NCBI RefSeq assembly: GCF_002259485.1
Contig: NZ_NPGA01000005.1
Coordinates: forward strand, 124,001-188,000
Direction: 5' to 3'
DNA: 64,000 nucleotides
DNA from: Rhodococcus sp. 14-1411-2a
GTDB lineage: Bacteria; Actinomycetota; Actinomycetes; Mycobacteriales; Mycobacteriaceae
The position numbers were made by a program, and so were the translations under genes. The number at the start of each line of letters is the position of its first letter. Position 1 is the first letter of the stretch. This document shows positions 43,561-51,532 of the stretch, in pieces. A model generated the notes under the pieces. That model saw nothing but the letters and a program-made list of their open reading frames with translations, did not search any database and was not told where the DNA came from.

Positions 43561-44624
43561 ACGTCGTCCCCTGGTGGGCATGGGCGGCATTCGGTGCCGT
43601 CGTCCTGATCCTGTTGGCCATCGACCTGTTGGCACACCGCGGTGCCCACATCATCGGTTTCAAGGAAGCCGCATGGTGGAGCGCACTGTGGGTCGGCGTG
43701 GCCATCATCTTCGGCATCGTGGTGTTCTTCACCTTGGGCACCACGGCCGGCGTCGAATACACGACGGCCTGGTTGTTGGAGAAGAGTCTGTCCGTCGACA
43801 ACCTCTTCGTTTTCGCGCTGATCTTCGGCTACTTCAAGGTTCCCCGTGAGTACCAGCACCGCGTGCTGTTCTTCGGTGTGATCGGTGCCCTCGTCTTCCG
43901 CGCGATCTTCCTGGCCGCCGGTGTGGCCATCGTCAGCAAGTTCGCTGCCGTTCTGTTCGTTTTCGCGGCCATCCTGCTCTACAGCGCATACAAGCTGATG
44001 AAGGACGAGGACGACTCGTACGACCCGAGTACCTCGATCGCAGTTCGTTTGCTTCGCAAGATCATTCCTGTCCGCGACGAATACGAAGGCACCAAGTTCT
44101 TCGTCAAGGAAGCAGGCAAGCGAGTGGCCACGCCACTTCTCGCCGTCGTGGTGGCCATCGAGGCCGCCGACCTGGTGTTCGCAGTGGACAGTGTTCCCGC
44201 CGTCCTGGCGGTGACCGACGACCCGTTCATCGTGTACTCCTCGAACGCGTTCGCCATCCTCGGCCTACGCGCCCTGTACTTCCTGCTCGCAGGGTTGCTC
44301 GAGAAGTTCCACTACCTGTCCAAGGGACTGGCGATCATCCTCGCCTTCATCGGCGTCAAGCTGATCCTGCAGGCCGGACACAAGGTGATCAGCACCTCGA
44401 TCCCCGAGATTCCCTCGCTGGTCAGCCTGGTGGTCATCGTCGTGGTACTGGCAGGCTCGATCATTCTGAGCCTGAAGAATCCCCCGAAGGAGGACGACGC
44501 AGACGCCATCGACAAGGTCGCTGCCGACAGCCCGATCGTCGATCCGACGGACGGAACCTCCTCGGCCGGCACCTCGCCGACCGGCACGTCGAGCACGGAT
44601 TCACCGCGACTCGACAAGCCCTGA
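43557..44624 (+). CDS. TerC-family membrane protein (metal-ion homeostasis)
   Basis: A 355-aa protein with about nine hydrophobic segments. Family motifs are LLEKSLSVDNLFVFALIFGYFKVP and AIEAADLVFAVDSVPAVLAVTDDPFIVYSSNAFAILGLRALYF; the aspartates in these segments are the proposed metal ligands. TerC/Alx proteins export manganese or take part in tellurite resistance. A hydrophilic, Thr/Ser-rich tail covers the last ~45 residues. It is coupled to the 51-aa gene and ended by the terminator at 44636. Confidence 0.88.
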   Translation: MNVVPWWAWAAFGAVVLILLAIDLLAHRGAHIIGFKEAAWWSALWVGVAIIFGIVVFFTLGTTAGVEYTTAWLLEKSLSVDNLFVFALIFGYFKVPREYQHRVLFFGVIGALVFRAIFLAAGVAIVSKFAAVLFVFAAILLYSAYKLMKDEDDSYDPSTSIAVRLLRKIIPVRDEYEGTKFFVKEAGKRVATPLLAVVVAIEAADLVFAVDSVPAVLAVTDDPFIVYSSNAFAILGLRALYFLLAGLLEKFHYLSKGLAIILAFIGVKLILQAGHKVISTSIPEIPSLVSLVVIVVVLAGSIILSLKNPPKEDDADAIDKVAADSPIVDPTDGTSSAGTSPTGTSSTDSPRLDKP

Positions 44625-44635
44625 CTCTTCACCAC

Positions 44636-44669
44636 ACATGCCCCGCCGATTCGATTCGGCGGGGCATGT
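44636..44669 (+). terminator. Intrinsic terminator after TerC
   Basis: ACATGCCCCGCCGA pairs with TCGGCGGGGCATGT across TTCGAT, and TTTGTGTT follows. It separates terC from dps. Confidence 0.88.
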
Positions 44670-44702
44670 TTGTGTTCCAGGGGGATGGGGCAATCACTGC
44701 AC

Positions 44703-45251
44703 ATGGCTGAAAAGAACTCGTACACCGTTCCCGGACTCACCTCGGAAGTGGGCGCGCGCGTCGCCGCGATCCTTCAGGATCGACTGAACGCCTACAACGA
44801 TCTCCACCTGACCCTCAAGCACATTCACTGGAATGTCGTCGGTCCCAACTTCATCTCGGTACACGAGATGCTCGACCCGCAGGTCGAAGCAGTTCGCGGA
44901 TTCGCGGACGACGTCGCCGAGCGCATCGCGACCCTCGGTTCCTCGGCCAAGGGCACCCCGGGCACCATCGTCTCCGAGCGCAGCTGGGACGACTACTCGA
45001 TCGGTCGCGCAACGGCCATCGAGCACCTCGGTGCACTCGACCTGGTCTACACCGGAGTCATCGAGACCACTCGCAAGAACATCGAAGAGGTCGGCGAGAT
45101 CGACCCGGTGACCGAGGACATGCTCATCGGCCAGAGCGCGCAGCTCGAACTCTTCCACTGGTTCGTGCGGGCACACCTGGAGAACTCCGGTGGTCAGCTC
45201 TCCACCGCCAACGCGACCAGCGAGGTCGACGCGGCGAATCAAGCAGGTTAA
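44703..45251 (+). CDS. dps: Dps-family DNA-binding ferritin-like protein
   Basis: A 182-aa Dps. The ferroxidase region is LKHIHWNVVGPNFISVHEMLDPQVE (first His/Asp ligands), and the second helix DLVYTGVIETTRKNIEE; LELFHWFVRAHLENSGG closes the bundle. It closely follows mycobacterial Dps1. It stores iron and protects DNA in stress/stationary phase. ATG 44703 is chosen by homology; ATG 44685 would put the SD AGGGGG directly against the start. It stands alone between two terminators. Confidence 0.9.
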   Translation: MAEKNSYTVPGLTSEVGARVAAILQDRLNAYNDLHLTLKHIHWNVVGPNFISVHEMLDPQVEAVRGFADDVAERIATLGSSAKGTPGTIVSERSWDDYSIGRATAIEHLGALDLVYTGVIETTRKNIEEVGEIDPVTEDMLIGQSAQLELFHWFVRAHLENSGGQLSTANATSEVDAANQAG

Positions 45252-45266
45252 ACACTCACGCCTCAC

Positions 45267-45307
45267 GCACCGACCCCGCCGTCAACCGGCGGGGTCGGTG
45301 CTTTTTT
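45267..45307 (+). terminator. Strong intrinsic terminator after dps
   Basis: GCACCGACCCCGCC pairs exactly with GGCGGGGTCGGTGC over a 7-nt loop, followed by six T. Confidence 0.95.
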
Positions 45308-45319
45308 CGTGGACCGGCG

Positions 45320-45781
45320 TCAGTTGGACGGTCTCGCCTCGTGCCCGCTGCGGCCGTGGGTTCGACGCTTCTCCTTCATCTCGGCCTCGAACACGTGGCG
45401 ACGTCCGTCGAGCAATTCGTCTCGGACGGCCCGCTCGTGTTCGCGCAACGGGCCCCAATATCCGTCGTCGAACTCTTCGACGAGCTGGAACGTCCAACGA
45501 CCCGGTGCGATGTTTCTGCCGATCATGTCCGTGTCGATTCGCTGCGCGATCGCGTCGTGATCTGCCTCGGCGAGCGCCTCGACGGCCTCCCCCAACAGCA
45601 GGTCCGAATGCCCCATCAGTTGATGGAACGAGTACAGGTGTCCCCGAGCCCGCTCCACACACTCGAGCGCCTCGGACATCTTTCCCACTGCGGCCACGGT
45701 CGCATCGTCCACTCCGCTCGGTCGCCGGTGTTCGGGTGAGGGCATATCGGGGGCGGAATGCATCTCGGTATCTGGGTCCAT
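45320..45781 (-). CDS. Conserved hypothetical helical protein, stress-linked promoter
   Basis: A 153-aa soluble protein with long predicted helices (ATVAAVGKMSEALECVERARGHLYSFHQLMGHSDLLLGEAVEALAEA), then EFDDGYWGPLREHERAVRDELLDGRRHVFEAEMKEKRR. I do not recognise a named family. It faces away from the CsbD gene, and each has a sigma-F-like promoter in the shared gap. The -10 ends about 10 bases from ATG 45781, so the mRNA may be leaderless. An ATG at 45745 is the other start candidate. Confidence 0.65.
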   Translation of the reverse strand: MDPDTEMHSAPDMPSPEHRRPSGVDDATVAAVGKMSEALECVERARGHLYSFHQLMGHSDLLLGEAVEALAEADHDAIAQRIDTDMIGRNIAPGRWTFQLVEEFDDGYWGPLREHERAVRDELLDGRRHVFEAEMKEKRRTHGRSGHEARPSN

Positions 45782-45790
45782 GGGCCTCGA

Positions 45791-45815
45791 TTACCCGAAT
45801 CGGGCCGGCAGAACC
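45791..45815 (-). promoter_or_regulatory. Sigma-F-like promoter for the 153-aa hypothetical gene
   Basis: On the minus strand: GGTT (45815-45812), a 15-base spacer, then GGGTAA (45796-45791). This matches the SigF-type pattern GTTT/GGTT-N15-17-GGGTAT of mycobacteria and relatives. Confidence 0.6.
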
Positions 45816-45831
45816 CGCAGGTGCAGTGCAT

Positions 45832-45856
45832 GGTTACCGACGTCGATCACGGGTAT
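45832..45856 (+). promoter_or_regulatory. Sigma-F-like promoter for the CsbD gene
   Basis: GGTT (45832-45835), a 15-base spacer and GGGTAT (45851-45856), 45 bases before the CsbD start codon. The -10 hexamer is a full match to the SigF consensus. Confidence 0.7.
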
Positions 45857-45900
45857 AGCTACTCGTGAACGGATAGACAATCGATTTCGAGGAGTTCACC

Positions 45901-46098
45901 ATGGCTGATTTCATCGACAAGGCAAAGCACAAGGCAGAAGAGCTCGTGGGCGAAGCCAAGGAAAAGATCGGCCACAAGACCGACAACGACGATCTTGCTG
46001 CCGAAGGCGCAAAGGATCAGGCGTCGGGCAAGACCAAGCAGGTCGGCGACGACGTCTCGGACGCCGCAGGCAACATCAAGGACAAGTTCAAGAACTGA
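45901..46098 (+). CDS. CsbD-family stress protein
   Basis: A 65-aa hydrophilic protein, rich in K, E, D and A (MADFIDKAKHKAEELVGEAKEKIG...GKTKQVGDDVSDAAGNIKDKFKN). This is the CsbD four-helix pattern. Members are induced by the general stress sigma factor; biochemical role unknown. GAGGAG precedes the ATG and a SigF-like promoter lies at 45832-45856. A terminator follows directly. Confidence 0.85.
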   Translation: MADFIDKAKHKAEELVGEAKEKIGHKTDNDDLAAEGAKDQASGKTKQVGDDVSDAAGNIKDKFKN

Positions 46099-46117
46099 TC
46101 GTCTCGATCGGTCGCAA

Positions 46118-46163
46118 CGAAACCCCGCACCCAGGCCTCGGCCGTCGAGGGTGCGGGGTTTCG
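46118..46163. terminator. Bidirectional terminator between CsbD and EAL genes
   Basis: CGAAACCCCGCACCC (46118-46132) pairs perfectly with GGGTGCGGGGTTTCG (46149-46163) around a 16-nt loop. A- and T-rich outer ends serve both directions. Confidence 0.88.
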
Positions 46164-46180
46164 TGGTTCCCGGTCCCTCG

Positions 46181-46909
46181 TCAGATCGGCGGATTCGGCA
46201 GCGGCATGGGACGTCCGAACATCCAGCCCTGACCGAGGGTTGCTCCCAGAGACCTGGCGCGACGCAGATGCCTGCGGGTTTCGATTCCTTCGGCCAGCAG
46301 AACGGCGTCGCTCGAACCGACGTAGGCCCGCACCTGCCGTATCGCGGCGCGTGCGCGGTACGGGGACCGGACGATCGACGCGTCGAGTTTGACGATGTCC
46401 GGCGCGACCGAGGCCAACAGTGCCAACGTTGCAGGCGTGGCACCGACGTCGTCCATGGCCACCGAGATGCCGCGAGCGCGGGCTCCTCGGACCAGAGCCA
46501 TCAGCAACGGCACGTTGTGATCGAGGTCTCGCTCGGTGATCTCGAGGACGACGTCGAGGTCGTCACCGATCGCGTCGAGGTGGATCTCGACGTCGCGTAC
46601 GTCGGCGAAACAGCCCGGCTCGATGTTGAGAAAGAATCGCACCCGACGCGAGTAGGCGCATTCACGCGCCGCCCGCAGCGCGGCGGCGCGGCACGCTACG
46701 TCTACGCGACCCACCAGTCCGCGCTCTCGCGCCAGCGCGAACACGTCCTCGGGCACGGCCAGGCTCGGAGACGGCCACCTGGCCAGAGCCTCGTATCCGA
46801 CAACTGTCCCGGTGGCCAGTTCGACGACGGGCTGAAACAGAGCGGCCACGGACTCCACCGAATCGAGCGCCGCCGACGCTGCGAGCACTGCGCCGTCCGG
46901 CGCGGTCAC
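46181..46909 (-). CDS. Stand-alone EAL-domain cyclic-di-GMP phosphodiesterase
   Basis: A 242-aa protein made only of an EAL domain. All main catalytic groups are kept: YEALARW (E40), LNIEP (N95), ITERD (124-128), MDDVG (D153, D154), IVKLD (K174) and AEGIE (E207). It should hydrolyse cyclic di-GMP to pGpG. GTG 46909 overlaps the stop of the upstream PucR-type gene (GTGA), so it is made together with that regulator. No GGDEF or sensor domain is present, so control may come from the regulator. Confidence 0.85.
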   Translation of the reverse strand: MTAPDGAVLAASAALDSVESVAALFQPVVELATGTVVGYEALARWPSPSLAVPEDVFALARERGLVGRVDVACRAAALRAARECAYSRRVRFFLNIEPGCFADVRDVEIHLDAIGDDLDVVLEITERDLDHNVPLLMALVRGARARGISVAMDDVGATPATLALLASVAPDIVKLDASIVRSPYRARAAIRQVRAYVGSSDAVLLAEGIETRRHLRRARSLGATLGQGWMFGRPMPLPNPPI

Positions 46910-48183
46910 AGTGTTCGCTCGTCCACCGGAACGCGACGGGCCTCGAGGCGGTCGGCGATCAGAGCAGCGTGCAGTCTTCGCAGTCCGGACGGCTTCATCG
47001 GATCGAGTCCGGTGAGCTGCTCCACCCTTTTGAGACGGTAGTCGACGGTGTTGGGATGCACCGTCAGCCAGGTGGCCGTCTTCTTTCGGTTGGAGTCCGA
47101 ATCGACGAATGCTTGCAGTGTCGGCAACAGGTCGACCGAATCGCGCAGCGGATCGATCAGTGTCACAAGGTGTTTGCGCCCCAGGCCCGGCCTGCTCACC
47201 TGGTACTCGAACACGAGATCCGAAATCCGGTACGTCCCCGGTGCGTATCGGAGCCGACGCACGAGACTCAGCAGTTCGTACAGGTGGGGCGCGGTAGCGG
47301 CGATGTCATCGATCGCGGCCGACCCGGTTGTCGCGGTCACCGCCACCTGACCCGCGTCGGCCAGGCGATCGACCAATTCGCCGACGTCCACGCCTGGAAC
47401 ATCGGGCAGCAGGACGGTTCCGCCGGTGGGACTGATCGACGCGATGGGCACGCAGTCCGCGTCGAATGTGGCCAGCGCGGTGTGGATTCTTCGCAGTTTT
47501 CGAGCCGCCATCATCGCCGCGTCGATCCGACGGCCACCCTCGTCGGCATGGGCCGGAAAGTGCAGGGCGACAACGTGATAATCCTCGGCGAGCAGCGTTC
47601 CCATCCGATCGGCGATCTTGCGAGCCGTGCCGTCACCGGTCAACAGCGCGTCCAGCAGTTCCACGTCGTGACGGGGACCGTTCTGAGCCAGCGTGCGAAA
47701 TTCCGTCAGGTAGGCATCGGACACGGCCGCGGTGACGACGTCCAACAGTTCCATGACCAGGACGGTTCCGTCGGCGAGTCGATCGTCGGCACCCCCGTCG
47801 CCCGGGCGCGGTGCCTGTCGCACAGCCAGTGCGCAGCCCTCGTTGACGGCATGTTGGATACGGCCGAGCGGTACGCCGTCTCGGGCCCACCGGGTCGCTG
47901 CGTCGCGAAAGACGTCCATCGCACCGGCTATCGGTAGCCGCCCGGATTCGAGTACTCCGGTCGCCAGTTCGCAGCAGGTCGTCGTCATGTCGTCGAGTTC
48001 GCCGCGGGCGCACTCGCGCGGCGGTGGTGTGTCCTCGGGCTCGCCGAAGTACTGATCCAGCATGCGTGCGGCAGTCTCCCTCGGCGTCCGCAGACGGTCG
48101 GATGCCCGTCGCCCACTGACGTATTCACCCTGCGACACGTGCACGCTTTCCGTTGCCGTCACCGAAGACCCCACCCCTCGCAC
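46906..48183 (-). CDS. PucR/CdaR-type regulator coupled to an EAL protein
   Basis: A 425-aa regulator. The N-terminal half is a helical RsbT-like sensor region (about 30-180). A middle GGDEF-like fold is followed by a C-terminal PucR HTH (LLPTLQAFVDSDSNRKKTATWLTVHPNTVDYRLKRVEQLTG, ~365-405). Start GTG/ATG at 48183 is uncertain, as other starts lie downstream (for example at MLDQYFGEP, 48063). Its stop overlaps the EAL gene. The pair suggests a link between a metabolic or stress signal and cyclic di-GMP. Confidence 0.78.
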   Translation of the reverse strand: MRGVGSSVTATESVHVSQGEYVSGRRASDRLRTPRETAARMLDQYFGEPEDTPPPRECARGELDDMTTTCCELATGVLESGRLPIAGAMDVFRDAATRWARDGVPLGRIQHAVNEGCALAVRQAPRPGDGGADDRLADGTVLVMELLDVVTAAVSDAYLTEFRTLAQNGPRHDVELLDALLTGDGTARKIADRMGTLLAEDYHVVALHFPAHADEGGRRIDAAMMAARKLRRIHTALATFDADCVPIASISPTGGTVLLPDVPGVDVGELVDRLADAGQVAVTATTGSAAIDDIAATAPHLYELLSLVRRLRYAPGTYRISDLVFEYQVSRPGLGRKHLVTLIDPLRDSVDLLPTLQAFVDSDSNRKKTATWLTVHPNTVDYRLKRVEQLTGLDPMKPSGLRRLHAALIADRLEARRVPVDERTL

Positions 48184-48433
48184 TCGAAACCTACTTCAGG
48201 TTCGTTTCCCCGCTACGAACAGTAGAACAACAATCAAACCTGGGGATTGTTTTTACGAATATATCCGGCAGTCGGTTCGGATTCGGGTCGTCGGAGCTCA
48301 GTTGTGACGATCTCTCACATACGACTCGGCGGTTGCGGGCAGATTCCAAACGCCTGACAGGAGAACGCGAATCACCGAAATCCGCGCTTACTGTTCCGCC
48401 TTGTCCAACAATCCTCGTCGAAAGTCAGGCTCC

Positions 48434-49621
48434 ATGACCACTTCTCGGTCCACCTCCCGCACGACGCGGAAGGCAACGACGGTGCGCGCCGCGATGATCG
48501 CCGCAATGGCGTGCTCACTCACCCTCGGTACCGGTGTCGCAGCACAGGCACAGCCCGCCACCGCACCTGCTCCGCCCGCCACTGTGCAGGGCGACTCGGT
48601 TGTTCCGCCCGGCCCGACCGAGGCCTCCCCCAAGGCCGCCGACCAGGGCATCGCCCAGCCGAACATCGAATCCGCCGCTCCCGCGACCATCACCTACGAC
48701 CCACGGACCGAGACCACGGGTTACGGACCGGAGCAGACGAACTTCCTGGCCGGATTCCTGTACAGCATCGTCAACCCCAATGTCGCACCTCAGGGTGCCA
48801 ACGACTGGAACTGCAAGCCGTCGGCAGCGCATCCGCGTCCGGTCGTGCTGCTGCACGGCACGTGGGAGAACGCCTACAACAACTTCGCGCGGATGTCGCC
48901 TGCGCTGAAGAAGGAGGGCTACTGCATCTTCGCGCTCAACTACGGCGACAAGGACTCGAGCATCGTCGGCAATCTCGAGTCGCTGCGCGGCACGGCATCC
49001 GTCGCGTCGAGCGCGAAAGAGATCGCGACCTACATCGACGCCGTGCGCGCCGCCACCGGGTCCGCTCAGGTCGACATCGTCGGCCATTCCCAGGGGGGAC
49101 TCGTGACCCGCCAGTACCTGCGCTTCGAGGGTGGTGCCAACCCGGCCGACCCGACGAAGAACAAGGTCAACACCGTCGTCAGCGTCGCCGGGTCGAACCA
49201 CGGCACCACACTCGTCGGTATCGGCACTCTGGGTCGCACTATCAACAACCTGGGCCTGAACGTACTCGGCGTCGTCGGGGCCATCGCCGGACCCGCCGCC
49301 TCGGACCAGGTCATCGACTCGGACCTGGTCAAGGGATTGGCAGTGGGCGGTGACACCGACCCCGGCATCAAGTACACCGTGATCGGCACCAAGTACGACG
49401 AGGTCGTCACCCCGTACAAGACGACGTTCCTCACCGCCGGACCCGGTGCCACCGTCAACAACGTCACCCTGCAGAACGGTTGCGAGATCGATCTGTCGGA
49501 CCACCTGTCGATCTCGGTCTCGCCTCGCGCGATCGGCATCGTGAAGAATGCACTGGATCCGAAGGGCTTCCCGACGAGGTCCATCCCGTGTGCATTCAAC
49601 TCACCCATCACCGGCGGTTAG
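48434..49621 (+). CDS. Secreted triacylglycerol lipase (lipase class 2, LipA/EstA-type)
   Basis: A 395-aa secreted hydrolase. A signal peptide covers residues 1-39 (TTRKATTVRAAMIAAMACSLTLGTGVAAQAQ, cleavage after AQA likely). The oxyanion motif is VLLHGTWENAYNN (141-149) and the nucleophile GHSQGG (S219). Conserved cysteines (C127, C164 and C-terminal ones) may form disulfides. The family releases fatty acids from lipids outside the cell. The 250-bp region before it has an AT-rich tract (48247-48266) that may be its promoter. A terminator follows. Confidence 0.87.
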   Translation: MTTSRSTSRTTRKATTVRAAMIAAMACSLTLGTGVAAQAQPATAPAPPATVQGDSVVPPGPTEASPKAADQGIAQPNIESAAPATITYDPRTETTGYGPEQTNFLAGFLYSIVNPNVAPQGANDWNCKPSAAHPRPVVLLHGTWENAYNNFARMSPALKKEGYCIFALNYGDKDSSIVGNLESLRGTASVASSAKEIATYIDAVRAATGSAQVDIVGHSQGGLVTRQYLRFEGGANPADPTKNKVNTVVSVAGSNHGTTLVGIGTLGRTINNLGLNVLGVVGAIAGPAASDQVIDSDLVKGLAVGGDTDPGIKYTVIGTKYDEVVTPYKTTFLTAGPGATVNNVTLQNGCEIDLSDHLSISVSPRAIGIVKNALDPKGFPTRSIPCAFNSPITGG

Positions 49622-49641
49622 TCACCGGCGAGCAAACCTCG

Positions 49642-49678
49642 GTGAGGGCGATCGGCTGCGCAGGCCGATCGCCCTCAC
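49642..49678. terminator. Stem-loop between lipase and glycosyltransferase operon
   Basis: GTGAGGGCGATCGGC pairs exactly with GCCGATCGCCCTCAC around TGCGCAG. A 15-bp stem in the convergent gap; it would act on both transcripts although T-runs are short. Confidence 0.78.
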
Positions 49679-49709
49679 TGTTGCGCGGGGCCCTGCCGGT
49701 CCGAGCGAA

Positions 49710-50528
49710 TCAGCCGGCCGTGCGGCGGATCCCGGAGCCGTCGAACTCGACGAGTCCGCGAGCCGCGAAGGCGTCGAGCCATCCGATCATCGGCCACCGC
49801 CCCCATCGGTCGAAGAACGTGCGCGCGTTGGCGACGATGTCGTCGAGATGTTCCACCGGAGGATCGGAGACCGGATGGAACTGGTGATAGGCGTGCGCCC
49901 CACCGACCCACCGCAACCCCATGCCCAACGCGTCTGCGGTGGCTGCGAAATCGGTGTCCTCACCGCCGTAGCCGGTGTAGTCCTCGCAGAAGCCGCCGAG
50001 TTCGGTCCAGGTGGTTGCCCCGACCGCGAAGGACAGCGACCAGAAGAGATCGAAGTTGCCTCCGTGCTCGACGGTGTCGACCGGCGGGTTCGGCCGCGCC
50101 GGGTGCGGTGCGGTCAGCAACGTCAGAGCCTCGCCCTCCGCACCCATGTCTTTCTCTTTCAGGTAGGTCACCGGACCGCAGAGCAGGGATCGGTCGTTGC
50201 CGGGCAGCGTTGCCGCACGGCGATACAGCTCGATCATGTTCGGGCCCGGAATGCAGTCAACGTCCAGGAACACCAGCAGTTCCGCGCCACGTTCGATTGC
50301 TGCGGCCGCGCCTCGATTGCGGGCGCGGGCCAGCGGCAGCGGGGTCTGCGGGGGCATGTCGATGCACGTCGCCGCCGAACCCGATCGAGCGAGCACGTCG
50401 ACGATCGCATCGTCGCCCATCGAGACCACGACGTGTTCGACCTGCTCTTCCGATGCACTCAGACCGCGCACCTGAGCGGCCAGGTGCTCGTGTCGACCGG
50501 ACACCACGGTGACGACGACGGCCTTCAC
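49710..50528 (-). CDS. Family 2 glycosyltransferase with galactosyltransferase C-terminal motif
   Basis: A 272-aa GT-A enzyme. FLDVDCIPGP (DVD at 89-91) is the DXD metal site; SLSFAVG...GGFCEDYTGYGGEDTDFA (GYGGED at 186-191) is the Glyco_transf_7C/galactosyltransferase signature also seen in the bifunctional protein at 54812. The GTG at 50528 overlaps the stop of the gene before (GTGA). Last gene of a four-gene glycosyltransferase operon. Donor and acceptor cannot be read. Confidence 0.82.
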   Translation of the reverse strand: MKAVVVTVVSGRHEHLAAQVRGLSASEEQVEHVVVSMGDDAIVDVLARSGSAATCIDMPPQTPLPLARARNRGAAAAIERGAELLVFLDVDCIPGPNMIELYRRAATLPGNDRSLLCGPVTYLKEKDMGAEGEALTLLTAPHPARPNPPVDTVEHGGNFDLFWSLSFAVGATTWTELGGFCEDYTGYGGEDTDFAATADALGMGLRWVGGAHAYHQFHPVSDPPVEHLDDIVANARTFFDRWGRWPMIGWLDAFAARGLVEFDGSGIRRTAG

Positions 50529-51532
50529 TGTCGCGCCGTCCGAGGTGCGGCCTGCTCGATGGCCCTGGCAGCACGGACAGGTGCCCCCTCGGTACGCAAC
50601 GCGGACCACCGCCGGCCACCGATCTCGAGAGCGCGATCGGCCGCAGCATGCCATCGCGCGACGGACGGCCACGAGTCGAGAACCTCCGCGAACGGGCCGC
50701 CCGCCAGCGCCGCGGCGGTGGCATGCTGCTCGTCGAAGGGTCGGGCCTGCGGCACGACGATGGCCGGCGCGCCCGAAGCGGCGACGTCGGCGACGGCGTT
50801 CTGGCCGGCGTGCGTGACGACGAGTGCCGCCGAACACAGCACCGGCCACACGTCGTCCACCCAGTCGCCGCCTGCGACGCCGAGCGCGCGGAACTCGAAG
50901 CGGGCGTCCACCGCCGACCACGAGTCCACCAGGTCTCGGGTCAGCGCAGTGCCACCGGCGGCACCCAGAACCACCACTGTCGGATCGGCGTGGGCAGTGT
51001 CTCTCTCACGTTCGGCGAACCGGCTGATCGAGCCTGCATAGGTGGTCTTCTCGGCGAAGGGGCGCAGCCAGGTCGGGTCGTACACCTCGCGCGACCACGG
51101 TGCGACGATGTGGGTCGCAGCCCGGTAGGCGAGGTTGTGGATCGGATCATCCCGCTCCCCCGGTATCGCCATCACGATCACGCGAACACCCATGAGCCGC
51201 AGGAACATCGCTACTTCCACCGATACGTCGACCACCACTGCCCGAGGTCGCTCGCGAGTCACCCACTCCGCGATGATCGCCATCCGTTCGGTCAGACCGT
51301 CCACGTCGTGGGGAGCCCAGTGCAGCACCCCTCCAGCCGAACTGTGCACCGCCGCATTGCCTTCCACGGAGTCGTCCACGTCGAGAGGAAGCGAGATCCA
51401 CTCGGCCGCCGCATGCGCTGTCGGTCGAGCACGCGAGGACAACACCGTCATCGGCTCGGCCATCGACCGTGCGATGGCGTCGGAACGGGTGATGTGACCT
51501 ACCCCGTGGTGGTGCGCGTAGTAGCCGATCAT
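50525..51532 (-). CDS. MurG/GT28-like glycosyltransferase
   Basis: A 335-aa GT-B fold protein. It starts MIGYYAHHHGVGHITRSDAI, a pattern seen in MurG-like enzymes (HGxGHxxR), and ends with the donor-site stretch VVTHAGQNAVADVAASGAPAIVVPQARPFDEQHATA, typical of nucleotide-sugar binding in GT1/GT28. No signal or membrane segment. ATG 51532 overlaps the next gene's stop (ATGA). Confidence 0.8.
   Translation of the reverse strand: MIGYYAHHHGVGHITRSDAIARSMAEPMTVLSSRARPTAHAAAEWISLPLDVDDSVEGNAAVHSSAGGVLHWAPHDVDGLTERMAIIAEWVTRERPRAVVVDVSVEVAMFLRLMGVRVIVMAIPGERDDPIHNLAYRAATHIVAPWSREVYDPTWLRPFAEKTTYAGSISRFAERERDTAHADPTVVVLGAAGGTALTRDLVDSWSAVDARFEFRALGVAGGDWVDDVWPVLCSAALVVTHAGQNAVADVAASGAPAIVVPQARPFDEQHATAAALAGGPFAEVLDSWPSVARWHAAADRALEIGGRRWSALRTEGAPVRAARAIEQAAPRTARQ

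Noticed and set aside
44668-44692. Sigma-F promoter for dps
   Set aside because: GTTT with a 15-base spacer leads to GGGGCA, which lacks the TA of the -10. It also overlaps the terC terminator and the SD region.
48303-48319. CRP/GlxR site before the lipase gene
   Set aside because: TGTGA and TCACA are present but 7 bases apart in place of 6, so the half-sites are out of register.
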